Positions 9,178-17,799 are shown, numbered from the stretch's first letter. The stretch: DNA of 64,000 nt from Cuneatibacter sp. NSJ-177 (GCF_022867805.1 NZ_JALIFO010000001.1:496001-560000); one strand, 5' to 3'. Notes: generated by a model from the letters alone, not told the origin. A program made the numbers and translations.

Positions 9178-9717
9178 ATGGCGGATTTAAAAGGAAGCAA
9201 GACGGAGAAGAACCTGTGGGAGGCATTTGCTGGCGAGTCGATGGCGAGAAACAAATATACTTTCTTTGCCTCGAAGGCGAAAAAGGACGGTTACGTTCAG
9301 ATCTCCAAGATTTTTGAGGAGACGGCAGCCAATGAGAAAGAGCACGCAGAGCTGTGGTTTAAGCTGCTGAACGGCGGCATCGACAGCACCGATAAGAATC
9401 TGGAAGCAGCTGCGGAAGGCGAGAACTACGAGTGGACCGACATGTATGATAAATTTGCGAAGGAAGCCCGTGCAGAAGGCTTTGATCATATTGCGGATTT
9501 GTTTGAAGGCGTGGCTAAGATCGAGAAGGAGCACGAGGACCGTTATCGTAAACTGCTCTCCAACGTACAAAACGGCCTGGTATTCTCCCGCGACGGGGAC
9601 ATGGTATGGCAGTGCGGCAACTGCGGCCACATCGTGATCGGAAAGAAAGCTCCGGAGGTTTGTCCGGTATGTGCGCATCCGCAGGCTTATTTCCAGCTGA
9701 AAGCGGAGAATTATTAA
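9178..9717 (+). CDS. rbr: Rubrerythrin
   Basis: NADH-linked peroxide reductase that protects anaerobes; cytoplasmic. 179 residues. Residues ~1-135 form the diiron four-helix domain with [25 protein letters not shown] and [13 protein letters not shown] supplying Glu and His ligands. Residues ~140-179 form a rubredoxin-like domain with CGNCG and [11 protein letters not shown] as the four-Cys iron site. Single-gene unit between its own promoter and a strong terminator. Confidence 0.97.
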   Translation: MADLKGSKTEKNLWEAFAGESMARNKYTFFASKAKKDGYVQISKIFEETAANEKEHAELWFKLLNGGIDSTDKNLEAAAEGENYEWTDMYDKFAKEARAEGFDHIADLFEGVAKIEKEHEDRYRKLLSNVQNGLVFSRDGDMVWQCGNCGHIVIGKKAPEVCPVCAHPQAYFQLKAENY

Positions 9718-9767
9718 TCGAACATAGAGTCCAAAAAGGGGTCAGATCCTTTTTAACGATTCCAGGA

Positions 9768-9797
9768 GGCGGTGCGGCGATTGCTGCGCCGCCTTTT
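9768..9797 (+). terminator. Rho-independent terminator of rubrerythrin
   Basis: An 11-pair stem (two G-T pairs) between 9768-9778 and 9783-9793 with a four-base loop, then TTTT and a T-rich tail. Confidence 0.85.
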
Positions 9798-9880
9798 CCC
9801 CTTTGATTTTCTTTTGTGAATTTGGCGCCTGTTTTGCCGGGCAATGGATATCTCTGGCATGTCCTCAAAGACCGGCGGCG

Positions 9881-10510
9881 TCATTGGATGCCGAATAAGC
9901 TTTCCGGCCGCAGAATCCGGATTTTTCCGTATTCCGTTTCGATCCATCCCGTCTTTTTCCACTGGGCCAAGGTCCGGCTGACTGTGACTCTGCTGGCTCC
10001 GACCGAGGAAGCGATCTGTTCGTGGGTATAGGAGACAAGCCCATTCTCATCCGCTTCCTGCTGCAAAAAATGAGCAATTCTCTTTTCCGACGGCAGAAAG
10101 GCAATCTGGTTGATCTGATCGGAGAGCATCCGGACCGTCCGGGACAGAGACGAAATCATGGAAAGGGCCAAATCTGGCTGCTCTCTAAAGCAGGTCAGCA
10201 CGGCTTTTTTTGTGATCGGTACAATATGGGAGACTTCCAGCGCCTGCGCCGAGGTCATCCGCGGGGAGCCGTCAAAAAAGGCGGCCTCCCCGAAAATCGC
10301 ATTTTTCCGGTATACGGTCAGGTTTTTTTCTTCCCCCTCCCCGGAGGTGACGAAAATCCGGACTTTTCCATCTTTCAAATAATAAAACTGGCGGGCGGGC
10401 TGCCCTTCCTGGTAGATCAATTCCTGGGGCGCGCAGGTGCGGAAAAGGGGAAGGGATTCGGCCCAGCTTAAGAATCCTGCGGGCAGGCTTAAGAAATCTT
10501 GGTCAGCCAT
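9881..10510 (-). CDS. Crp/Fnr family transcriptional regulator
   Basis: 209 residues. The N-terminal ~120 form a cyclic-nucleotide-binding-like beta roll (YQEGQPARQFYYLKDGKVRIF, NAIFGEAAFFDG). The C-terminal winged helix-turn-helix includes YTHEQIASSVGASRVTVSRTLAQW. There is no N-terminal Cys cluster, so it is not a classical iron-sulfur FNR. The FGE motif is kept, but the Arg-Ser/Thr pair for cAMP is not (GSPRMTSA follows), so the effector is unknown. A good AAAGGA site precedes the ATG. It is divergent from the dehydratase operon, with a palindrome between them, so it probably controls that operon and itself. Confidence 0.92.
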   Translation of the reverse strand: MADQDFLSLPAGFLSWAESLPLFRTCAPQELIYQEGQPARQFYYLKDGKVRIFVTSGEGEEKNLTVYRKNAIFGEAAFFDGSPRMTSAQALEVSHIVPITKKAVLTCFREQPDLALSMISSLSRTVRMLSDQINQIAFLPSEKRIAHFLQQEADENGLVSYTHEQIASSVGASRVTVSRTLAQWKKTGWIETEYGKIRILRPESLFGIQ

Positions 10511-10543
10511 TGAAAATCCTTTCTTTTTTTCATTTTTTGTTTA

Positions 10544-10573
10544 ATTGTAACATATGATACATTCTTTTGGCAA
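10544..10573 (-). promoter_or_regulatory. Promoter of the Crp/Fnr gene
   Basis: On the minus strand TTGCCA (10573-10568), an 18-base spacer and TACAAT (10549-10544). The palindrome at 10546-10561 overlaps its spacer and -10 box, an arrangement that would allow autorepression. Confidence 0.5.
10546..10561. promoter_or_regulatory. Palindromic operator in the Crp/Fnr-dehydratase divergent region
   Basis: TGTAACATATGATACA is a 16-base inverted repeat with one mismatched pair, of the form GTA-N8-TAC. Its size and symmetry suit a Crp/Fnr dimer. It differs from the CRP (TGTGA-N6-TCACA) and FNR (TTGAT-N4-ATCAA) consensus sites. Confidence 0.6.
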
Positions 10574-10630
10574 GGGGTATGGTATCCTTTAGCTAACGAA
10601 TCGACAAAACCCATGAAAAGGAGAAGAAGT

Positions 10631-11107
10631 ATGGGAAAAATATTCCGGTTTCATAACGATGTGGACACGGACCAGATCATTGCCTCCCAGTATCTGCTGT
10701 TTCCGACGATCGAGGAAATGAAGGGGCACACCTTTGAATCTCTGGACCCGGAGTTCCCGGAGAAGGTAAGGCCCGGCGACTTTGTGGTAGCCGGGGAGAA
10801 TTTCGGCTGCGGTTCTTCCAGGGAGCAGGCGCCAAGCGTACTGAAAGCCCTCGGCGTCACGGCTGTGGTGGCAAAGTCTTTCGCCCGTATTTTTTACCGC
10901 AATTCCATCAACATCGGACTGCCGGTCATCGTATGTAAGGAACTCTACGACGCGGTGGAGGACGGCCAGGAGATGACGCTGTCCATGAAAGACGGCACGG
11001 TGACGGCAAACGGAAAGACTTTTTCCTGCACCAAGCTGCCGGAGAAGATGCAGCAGATTCTGGACGAGGGCGGCCTGATTGCCTCCCTGAACCGAGAGGA
11101 GGCGTAA
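10631..11107 (+). CDS. Aconitase-superfamily dehydratase small subunit, set 1
   Basis: 158 residues, of the LeuD/HacB-type swivelling domain. Signs are FHNDVDTDQIIASQYL near the start and GENFGCGSSREQAP, the substrate-carboxylate loop, followed by AKSFARIFYRNSIN. Isopropylmalate, homoaconitate, citraconate and dimethylmalate dehydratases share this fold. No leuA or leuB lies nearby, so leucine synthesis cannot be assumed. The ATG at 10631 follows AAAGGAGAAGAAGT; a start 18 bases upstream is less well placed. The large subunit starts three bases after the stop. Confidence 0.85.
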   Translation: MGKIFRFHNDVDTDQIIASQYLLFPTIEEMKGHTFESLDPEFPEKVRPGDFVVAGENFGCGSSREQAPSVLKALGVTAVVAKSFARIFYRNSINIGLPVIVCKELYDAVEDGQEMTLSMKDGTVTANGKTFSCTKLPEKMQQILDEGGLIASLNREEA

Positions 11108-11109
11108 AC

Positions 11110-12360
11110 ATGGGAATGACAATGGCGGAAAAAATCATCGCGGCTGCGGCTGGGGTGAAGGAGGTCAAGGCAGGCGATATTCATACCGTGGAGCTGGACC
11201 GGCTGATGAGCAACGACGGCACCACCCATTTGACCATTGACATGTACAATCAAAAGCTGAAAAATCCGCGGATCGCCGACGTGAAAAAACTGATCTGGAT
11301 CGTGGATCACAATATCCCGGCGGACAGTGTGAAGACCGCGGCCTCCCACAAGAAGATGCGGGACTTTGCCAGAGAGCATGAGATTGATTTCTGGGAGGGC
11401 AAAGGCGTCTGTCACCAGATCATGATGGAGCACTATGTCCGTCCCGGCGAGCTGATTTTCGGCGCGGACAGCCACACCTGCGCGTATGGGGCGCTGGGAG
11501 CCTTTGGCACCGGCGTCGGGTGCACGGATTATCTCTACGCGATGGTGACCGGAAAATCTTGGCTGCTTGTGCCGGAAACCCTGCGCTTTACTTTGACCGG
11601 AAAGTTAAAAGAAGGCGTCTACGCCAGGGACCTGATCCTGACCATCATCGGAAAAATCGGCGCCAACGGGGCCAATTATAAGGCCATGGAGTTTGCCGGC
11701 GACGGCTTAAAGAATCTGACCATAGGCGACCGGATCGCCATCTGCAATCTCTGCGTGGAGGCGGGGGCCAAGACCGCGCTGATGGAAGTGGACGAAGTGG
11801 CTATGGCTTATCTGAAAGAGCGGGGCCGGGAGCCGAAGGCAGTCTTTACCAGCGACCCGGACGCAGTGTTTGCGAAAGAATATACCATTGATCTTGCAAC
11901 CATTGAGCCAATCGTGGCAAAGCCTCATTTCGTGGACAATGTGGTTCCGGCCGCGGAGTCTCTGGGCGTAAAGATCGACGAGGCATTCCTCGGATCCTGC
12001 AACAACGGCCGTTTGGAAGACCTGCGGGTTGGCGCAGAGCTCCTGAAGAGGAAAAAGGTGCACCCGCATGTGCGCTTCCTGGTGGTGCCCGCCAGCAATG
12101 AGGTCTATCTGGCCGCCATGAAGGAAGGCCTGATCGATGTCTTTGTGGAAGCCGGGGCGATTGTGATGAATGCAAACTGCAGCGTCTGCTGGGGAAGCTG
12201 CCAGGGCGTGATCGGGGACGGGGAAGTTCTGATCAGCACAGGCACCAGGAATTTTAAGGGCCGCGCCGGACATCCCAATGGTCAGGTGTATCTGGCGTCA
12301 GCTGCCACGGTGACGGCCTCGGCGATTGCCGGAGAGATCACGACGGCGGACCGGCTGTAG
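11110..12360 (+). CDS. Aconitase-superfamily dehydratase large subunit, set 1
   Basis: 416 residues, the length of the archaeal-type LeuC/HacA group. The [4Fe-4S] cluster ligands are present: Cys in FLGSCNNGRLED and the CxxC in NANCSVCWGSC. Other signs are VDHNIPAD and FGADSHTCAYGALG. SCNNGR differs from the near-universal SCTNGR found in set 2, and several surrounding residues are also changed, which suggests a different substrate. It pairs with the small subunit just upstream to make one heterodimeric hydro-lyase. Confidence 0.85.
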   Translation: MGMTMAEKIIAAAAGVKEVKAGDIHTVELDRLMSNDGTTHLTIDMYNQKLKNPRIADVKKLIWIVDHNIPADSVKTAASHKKMRDFAREHEIDFWEGKGVCHQIMMEHYVRPGELIFGADSHTCAYGALGAFGTGVGCTDYLYAMVTGKSWLLVPETLRFTLTGKLKEGVYARDLILTIIGKIGANGANYKAMEFAGDGLKNLTIGDRIAICNLCVEAGAKTALMEVDEVAMAYLKERGREPKAVFTSDPDAVFAKEYTIDLATIEPIVAKPHFVDNVVPAAESLGVKIDEAFLGSCNNGRLEDLRVGAELLKRKKVHPHVRFLVVPASNEVYLAAMKEGLIDVFVEAGAIVMNANCSVCWGSCQGVIGDGEVLISTGTRNFKGRAGHPNGQVYLASAATVTASAIAGEITTADRL

Positions 12361-12378
12361 TAAGATGGGAGGAAGAAA

Positions 12379-12873
12379 ATGACGGAAGCATTTGAAGCCA
12401 GGGCATGGGTACTGGGAAATGATATCGACACGGATATCATTATCCCCACGGAGTACCTGGCGTTAAAGACCATTGACGATATGAAACCCTATGCGTTTTC
12501 TCCGCTGCGCCCGGAGCTGGCCGGACAGATAAAGCCCGGCGATGTGATTGTGGCAGGGAAAAACTTTGGCTGCGGCTCATCCAGAGAACAGGCGCCGGAG
12601 ATCATCAAGGCGCTGGGAATCCGCTGTGTGATCGCAAAGTCCTTTGCCCGGATATTCTTCCGGAACGCCATCAACAACGGCCTTCTCCTGATCGAGAACG
12701 ATGGAATTCAGGAAGCGGTGCAGGAGGGAGACCGGATCTTGGTGGAGCCGGGAAAATCGGTTTCCGGAAATGGGAAATCGTTCCCGGTGGCGTCTCTTCC
12801 GCAGAATCTCCTGGATATCCTGGAAGCCGGCGGACTGGTTGCGGCCATGCGGAAACGGAACGGTCTGGAGTAG
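12379..12873 (+). CDS. Aconitase-superfamily dehydratase small subunit, set 2
   Basis: 164 residues, paralogous to the 10631 gene (DIDTDIIIPTEYL, GKNFGCGSSREQAPE, AKSFARIFFRNAIN). Its NDIDTDIIIPTEYLA resembles the 3-isopropylmalate dehydratase small subunit a little more closely. It lies 18 bases after the set 1 large subunit in the same operon, so the order small-large-small-large looks like a duplication of a gene pair. Confidence 0.87.
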   Translation: MTEAFEARAWVLGNDIDTDIIIPTEYLALKTIDDMKPYAFSPLRPELAGQIKPGDVIVAGKNFGCGSSREQAPEIIKALGIRCVIAKSFARIFFRNAINNGLLLIENDGIQEAVQEGDRILVEPGKSVSGNGKSFPVASLPQNLLDILEAGGLVAAMRKRNGLE

Positions 12874-12882
12874 GAGGGACTT

Positions 12883-14133
12883 ATGGGAAAAACAATCATT
12901 GAAAAAATTCTGGGGAGAAATATCGGCCGGGACGTATCGGCCGGGGAGATCGTGACGGCGAATGTGGACCGGGTGATGATCCATGATATTTTCATCCCCT
13001 TTGTGGCGGAAAAATTTGAGGAAATGGGGTTTTCTAAACTCTGGGATCCGGACAAGGTGGTGCTGATCTACGATCATCTGGTTCCGGCGAGCCAGGTGGA
13101 CGACACCAGACATTTTCGCATCGGCGACGCCTTCGCTGAAAAATACGGGATGACCCACGTGCACCGCTCCGACGGCATCTGCCATCAGCTGATGACCGAG
13201 GCTGGGTATGTGAAACCGGGAAATGTGGTGTTCGGCACCGACAGCCACACGACCACTTACGGCTGCGTCGGAGCATTTTCCACGGGCATCGGCTATACGG
13301 AGATGGCAAGTATCTTAGGGACCGGGACGCTCTGGGTCAAAGTGCCTCAGACGATCCGGGTGGAGATCGAAGGAGAACTGCCGGAGAATGTGACCTCCAA
13401 GGATGTGATTCTTCGGCTGATCGGCGACCTGCGGGCTGACGGAGCCACCTATCAGGCTCTGGAGTTCGCCGGAAGCACAGTGGAACGTATGTCCGTGGCA
13501 AGCCGGATGACCATGGCGAACATGGCCATTGAGGGCGGGGCGAAGTGCGCGCTCTTCACGCCGGATGCAAAGACCGCAGAATACTGTGGGATCGAGCTGA
13601 CGGAGAAGGAGACGAGCCTTGTCGGGGATCCGGATGCAGTTTATGTCCGCCGGATTTCTTACCGGGCGGAAGAACTTGTGCCGGTGCTGGCCTGCCCGTC
13701 CCAGGTGGACAATATCCACCCGGTCAAGGAGTGGGAAGGCACGCCGGTCGATCAGGTTTTCATCGGATCCTGCACCAATGGGCGTCTGGAAGATCTGATG
13801 GCCGCCGCATCGGTGCTGAAGGGAAAACGGGTGGCTCCTTTCGTGAAGCTGATTGTGACCCCAGCCAGCCGGAAGATTTATCGGGAGGCGCTTGCGAATG
13901 GGACGCTTGCCGCATTGGCGGAGTCCGGCGCTGTTATCACCCATCCGGGGTGCGGGCTTTGCTGCGGCCGGACCGGCGGAATTCTCTCCGACGGGGAACG
14001 GGTGGTGGCCACCAACAACCGGAACTTCCTGGGCCGGATGGGAACCTCCAAAGTGGAAATCTTCCTGGCGTCGCCGATGACGGCTGCGGCCTGCGCGGCG
14101 GCGGGGAAGATTGTGGAAGCGCCTGTAAAATAG
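12883..14133 (+). CDS. Aconitase-superfamily dehydratase large subunit, set 2
   Basis: 416 residues with the canonical cluster motifs FIGSCTNGRLEDL and HPGCGLCCGRTGG, plus FGTDSHTTTYGCVGAFSTGIG and DHLVPAS. This is the standard LeuC/HacA-type large subunit and the better candidate of the two for 3-isopropylmalate dehydratase. It has the same length as the set 1 subunit but is clearly diverged from it. Last gene of the operon; the substrate is not fixed by the context. Confidence 0.88.
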   Translation: MGKTIIEKILGRNIGRDVSAGEIVTANVDRVMIHDIFIPFVAEKFEEMGFSKLWDPDKVVLIYDHLVPASQVDDTRHFRIGDAFAEKYGMTHVHRSDGICHQLMTEAGYVKPGNVVFGTDSHTTTYGCVGAFSTGIGYTEMASILGTGTLWVKVPQTIRVEIEGELPENVTSKDVILRLIGDLRADGATYQALEFAGSTVERMSVASRMTMANMAIEGGAKCALFTPDAKTAEYCGIELTEKETSLVGDPDAVYVRRISYRAEELVPVLACPSQVDNIHPVKEWEGTPVDQVFIGSCTNGRLEDLMAAASVLKGKRVAPFVKLIVTPASRKIYREALANGTLAALAESGAVITHPGCGLCCGRTGGILSDGERVVATNNRNFLGRMGTSKVEIFLASPMTAAACAAAGKIVEAPVK

Positions 14134-14156
14134 AAAAGTTAGTATTTGAGAATTGA

Positions 14157-14357
14157 AACGATAAAACGAGACTGCCTCATCATGGATCTTCATCCGGGAG
14201 CCGGCAAAGCGGCACGGCCTCCCTGGAATTTGCCAAAGAAGAATTGCTGGCGTTAAAGGCCGCGCCCGAAGAGAAGATTATGGAATGGTACAATTTCCAT
14301 AAACTGGGGTGTTATGAAGCAGCCATGCCAAAAGAGGCAATGGATTGGAATGATTGA
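14157..14357 (+). pseudogene. Gene remnant, unknown family
   Basis: A stop-to-stop frame whose last 45 codons (from 14223) look protein-like: LEFAKEELLALKAAPEE then MEWYNFHKLGCYEAAMPKE, ending at a TGA at 14355. No start codon with a ribosome site precedes it, and the upstream residues are low quality. It is probably the 3' tail of a deleted gene. I do not recognise the family. Confidence 0.35.
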
Positions 14358-14418
14358 CGGCCGCTTTTAGGAAGAACGGAATCGGGCAGGATCCGGAGGG
14401 CAGGAGAGAAAACTTAGA

Positions 14419-14478
14419 ATCAAAAACCAGACAGAGCCGGCGGAAAAGGTAATCCGCCGGCTCTGTCTGGTTTTTGAT
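14419..14478. terminator. Very long perfect hairpin, probable bidirectional terminator
   Basis: Perfect 26-base arms (14419-14444 and 14453-14478) around the loop AAAGGTAA. The arms begin ATCAAAAACC and end GGTTTTTGAT, so each strand has a T-run after a GC-rich stem. It may end the dehydratase operon, 286 bases after its last stop. The rest of 14134-14766 holds the gene remnant and AT-rich DNA with the recombinase promoter. Confidence 0.7.
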
Positions 14479-14559
14479 CCGGATTCATGCGATACTTTCC
14501 ACTGTGCCGGGATTACGGCAGTCCGGTTTTCCGGCAAAAAACAATCGTTTCGTTGATTC

Positions 14560-14588
14560 TTGGTAATTAGAAGAAATTACGATATAAT
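14560..14588 (+). promoter_or_regulatory. Promoter upstream of the serine recombinase
   Basis: TTGGTA (14560-14565), 17-base spacer, TATAAT (14583-14588). The spacer carries the inverted repeat GTAATT (14563-14568)/AATTAC (14575-14580), a possible operator. It lies about 180 bases before the start codon in AT-rich DNA. Confidence 0.5.
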
Positions 14589-14766
14589 CAGTAAAATTAA
14601 AATATTAGTAAAAATCATGGAATGGAAGATTGAATTATTGATATAGGATAAAAAACTTGCAAAAGGTGCAGACTTTTTAAATACAAAAAGAAAATGGTAA
14701 TAAAAAGAAATACATGAGAAAATAGGGGGAAACATGCGAATGAGACGAGGAACATAGGGGGATTGT

Positions 14767-15435
14767 ATGAATGGCAAGATATACGGCTATGTAAGAGTAT
14801 CCACGCGGGATCAGAGGGAAGACCGGCAGGTGATCGCACTTTTGGAGTATGGGATTCCCAGGGAACAGATTTTGGTGGAGAAACAGTCGGGGAAGGATTT
14901 TAATCGTCCGGTTTATCAGCGCCTTTTAAAAAAATTAAAGCAGGGTGACGTTCTGGCCGTGAAAAGTATTGACCGGCTCGGAAGAGATTACGAAGAAATT
15001 TTGGATCAATGGAGAAAAATAACAAAGGAGAGGCAGGCGGATATCGTGGTGCTGGATATGCCCTTGCTGGATACTAGAAAGGGGAAGGATCTGACCGGTT
15101 CACTGATTTCTGATATTGTTTTACAGCTTTTATCTTATGTGGCTCAGACCGAGCGGGAGTTCATCCGGCAGCGGCAGGCCGAAGGGATCGCTGCCGCCAA
15201 GGCCAGAGGCGTTCGGTTTGGCAGGCGACCCAAGGAAAAGCCTCCGGAATACGAGGAAGTACTGCAGCTCTGGGCTTATGGGGAACTGTCGGCGCGCAAG
15301 GCGGCCGAACGTCTGGGCGTCTGCCATAAAACATTTTTACATTGGACCAAAACCTGTGAAAACGAGCAGCAGGTTTTGGCATATCCGTGCGAGGCCCGGA
15401 TCGGGATGGAGCGCAGGCAGAATTTGAAGCAATAG
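14767..15435 (+). CDS. Small serine recombinase (resolvase/invertase family)
   Basis: 222 residues. The catalytic domain (~1-135) has YGYVRVSTRDQ with the nucleophile Ser12, and DRLGRDYEEI with the conserved Arg residues. The long E helix runs through AQTEREFIRQRQAEGIAAAKARGV. The C-terminal helix-turn-helix contains GELSARKAAERLGVCHKTF. The size fits resolvases and invertases, not large phage integrases. No transposase, terminal repeats or second mobile gene lies beside it. The surrounding AT-rich DNA and gene debris suggest arrival by transfer. Its target site is not identified. Confidence 0.93.
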   Translation: MNGKIYGYVRVSTRDQREDRQVIALLEYGIPREQILVEKQSGKDFNRPVYQRLLKKLKQGDVLAVKSIDRLGRDYEEILDQWRKITKERQADIVVLDMPLLDTRKGKDLTGSLISDIVLQLLSYVAQTEREFIRQRQAEGIAAAKARGVRFGRRPKEKPPEYEEVLQLWAYGELSARKAAERLGVCHKTFLHWTKTCENEQQVLAYPCEARIGMERRQNLKQ

Positions 15436-15447
15436 TATAAAAAAAAT

Positions 15448-15482
15448 GCGGATTGTGCCCTTGCGTTCCGCCTGTTTTTTTT
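15448..15482 (+). terminator. Probable terminator of the serine recombinase
   Basis: GCGGA (15448-15452) pairs with TCCGC (15467-15471) around a 14-base loop that can pair further, followed by T6-8 at 15475-15482. Confidence 0.5.
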
Positions 15483-15606
15483 ATATACTTGCATCAAAGA
15501 AGCCCTGAAAAAACAAATAAAATTAGAATTCGGCTTTTTTGATGGGTACAACAATCGGATACACCAGAGAACCAAATGTGCAAATAAAAAGTAAGGAGGA
15601 CGCGGC

Positions 15607-17799
15607 ATGTCAAAGACGAAAGGCCGTTTAACCCTGCCCAGCGAATCCAATTTCCTGGAGCAGACCAAAGAGATGCTAAAGCGGTGGGGAGCCGACGCAC
15701 TGCGCGACAGCGACGGGACCAAGCTGGATGACGAGGTCAAATCCCTGGATGCGAAGATCTATACCACTTATTTTGTCGCGAGGGGCCATAATGAGTTTGC
15801 GGAAGAACACATGGATGAGTGCCAGCAGCTTTATCTGATGTCGAAACGAAACACAGCCGTGTCGGAGTCCCTTTCCATTGATTTTATGGACGGTTACTAT
15901 CTCCAGCAGGTGGTGCCGGATTATCACCATGATGCGAAACGGTGGTGGGAGGTCATTGACCGCACGACCGGCCAAGTGGTGCCTGCCGGTCAGTGGAGTC
16001 TGGATCAAAAAGCCAGCCGTGTGATTGTGGATCATGCGGTCCCCTTCCATGAATATACGGTCTCTTTCCTGGTCTATGCCATCTGGGATCCGACTCAGAT
16101 GTATAACCATATTACGAATAATTGGGGGGATAAACCCCATGAAATTCCTTTCGATGTGCGCCAGCCGGCTTCCTGGGAGTTTGCCAAGGAGTATCTGGTT
16201 CAGTGGCTGAAGGAAAACCCTTCTACGGATGTGGTTCGTTTTACCACGTTCTTTTACCATTTTACCCTGGTGTTTAATCAGGAAGCCAAAGAAAAATTCG
16301 TGGATTGGTTTGGCTACGGCGCTACAGTATCTGTAAAAGCGTTGGAGGACTTTGAGACGGAATACGGCTATGCGCTGCGCCCGGAGGATATCGTAGATAA
16401 CGGCTATTACAATTCCACGTTCCGTGTGCCGACCAAGGCTTACCGTGACTATATGGATTTCATTCAGCGTTTTGTGGCGGGCAAGGCGAAAGAACTGGTG
16501 GAACTGGTCCATGCGGCCGGCCGGGAGGCGATGATGTTCCTCGGCGACAACTGGATCGGCACCGAACCTTACGGCCCTTATTTTTCGGAAATCGGCCTGG
16601 ACGCAGTGGTGGGCAGCGTTGGAGGCGGCGCCACGCTTCGGCTGATCGCGGATATTCCTGGCGTCAAATATACGGAAGGCCGGTTCCTTCCTTATTTCTT
16701 CCCGGATACCTTTTATGAAGGAAACGATCCCTGCGTGGAGGCGGTGGAAAACTGGATCTGCGCCAGGCGTGCGATCCTCCGGAAGCCGGTGGACCGAATC
16801 GGATACGGCGGCTATCTGAGTTTGGCCTATCAATTCCCCTCTTTTGTGGACTGCATCGAAAAAATTGCAGATGAGTTCCGGGATATTTATGATACGATCC
16901 ACGGGATCACCCCTTACAGCGGACTGAAAGTGGCGATTCTGAATTCCTGGGGGAAATTGCGGTCCTGGCAGACTTATATGGTAGCCCATGCGCTTTGGTA
17001 TAAGCAGATTTATTCCTATCTGGGAATCCTGGAGGCTTTGAGCGGCGCCAGTGTGGATGTTGCCTTTCTGAGTTTTGACGATGTGCGGGAACACGGCGTT
17101 CCGTCCGATGTGGACGTGATCATCAATGCAGGCGACGCAGGAACCGCTTTTTCCGGAGGGGAAGAGTGGAATGACGAGAAATTGGTGACGGAAATCCGCC
17201 GCTGGGTTTACCAGGGAGGCGGGCTGGTTGGAATCGGAGAGCCGACGGCGTACCAGAAGGGCGGACGTTTCTTCCAGCTGGCCGATGTGTTCGGCGTGGA
17301 TAAAGAACAGGGCTTTACGTTATCGACGGATAAGTATTTTACCAAGCAGCTGGACCGTCATTTCCTGACCGAAGACCGGACTTCTGGTTTTGATTTTGGC
17401 GAGAGCATGAAAAACGTCTATGCTTTGGGGGAAGACACGGAGATCGTAGAATATTCCAACGGAGAAGTGCATGTGGCCGCTCATTCTTACGGAAAAGGCC
17501 GCGGCGTTTATCTTGCGGGCCTTCCCTACAGCTGCGAGAACACACGTCTTTTGATGCGCAGCCTCTTTTATGCGGCGGCAAAAGAAGACCGGTATTCTCT
17601 TTGGAGCGCGGATAACATGAAATGCGAAGTACACGCCTATCCGGCCGCCGGGAAATACGCGGTGGTGAATAATTCCAATGAGCCCCAGGTCACGGCCGTA
17701 ACCGACGGCGACGGAAAAACAGAAATCGTGAAGCTGGACGCCGCCGAGATTTTGTGGAAACAAATCAGGGAAACGGGGGCTCAGCCTTTAAACTTTTAA
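15607..17799 (+). CDS. lnpA: 1,3-beta-galactosyl-N-acetylhexosamine phosphorylase (GH112)
   Basis: Phosphorolysis of galacto-N-biose or lacto-N-biose I to galactose 1-phosphate and GalNAc or GlcNAc, in the cytoplasm. 730 residues, close to the usual ~720-750, with no signal peptide. Signs are YTTYFVARGHNEFAEEHMDECQ near the N-terminus and the active-site stretch MMFLGDNWIGTEPYGPYF with the general-acid Asp, followed by the domain with GDAGTAFSGG. The ATG follows AAGGAGGACGCGGC. It has its own terminator and sits about 4 kb from the importer and kinase genes that complete the pathway. GNB versus LNB preference cannot be read from the sequence. Confidence 0.95.
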   Translation: MSKTKGRLTLPSESNFLEQTKEMLKRWGADALRDSDGTKLDDEVKSLDAKIYTTYFVARGHNEFAEEHMDECQQLYLMSKRNTAVSESLSIDFMDGYYLQQVVPDYHHDAKRWWEVIDRTTGQVVPAGQWSLDQKASRVIVDHAVPFHEYTVSFLVYAIWDPTQMYNHITNNWGDKPHEIPFDVRQPASWEFAKEYLVQWLKENPSTDVVRFTTFFYHFTLVFNQEAKEKFVDWFGYGATVSVKALEDFETEYGYALRPEDIVDNGYYNSTFRVPTKAYRDYMDFIQRFVAGKAKELVELVHAAGREAMMFLGDNWIGTEPYGPYFSEIGLDAVVGSVGGGATLRLIADIPGVKYTEGRFLPYFFPDTFYEGNDPCVEAVENWICARRAILRKPVDRIGYGGYLSLAYQFPSFVDCIEKIADEFRDIYDTIHGITPYSGLKVAILNSWGKLRSWQTYMVAHALWYKQIYSYLGILEALSGASVDVAFLSFDDVREHGVPSDVDVIINAGDAGTAFSGGEEWNDEKLVTEIRRWVYQGGGLVGIGEPTAYQKGGRFFQLADVFGVDKEQGFTLSTDKYFTKQLDRHFLTEDRTSGFDFGESMKNVYALGEDTEIVEYSNGEVHVAAHSYGKGRGVYLAGLPYSCENTRLLMRSLFYAAAKEDRYSLWSADNMKCEVHAYPAAGKYAVVNNSNEPQVTAVTDGDGKTEIVKLDAAEILWKQIRETGAQPLNF

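Noticed and set aside
14223-14357. CRISPR, tRNA and rRNA genes anywhere in the window
   Set aside because: No regular short repeats with spacers and no T-loop (GGTTCGAATCC-type) or rRNA sequence recognised; a covariance search would settle tRNA absence.
14100-15606. Prophage or transposon around the serine recombinase
   Set aside because: Only one recombinase gene, no phage or transposase genes and no flanking terminal repeats recognised.
15676-17094. 472-codon minus-strand open frame opposite lnpA
   Set aside because: Lies fully antisense to a clear GH112 gene; composition is that of a shadow frame (Ile, His and Arg rich, no motif).
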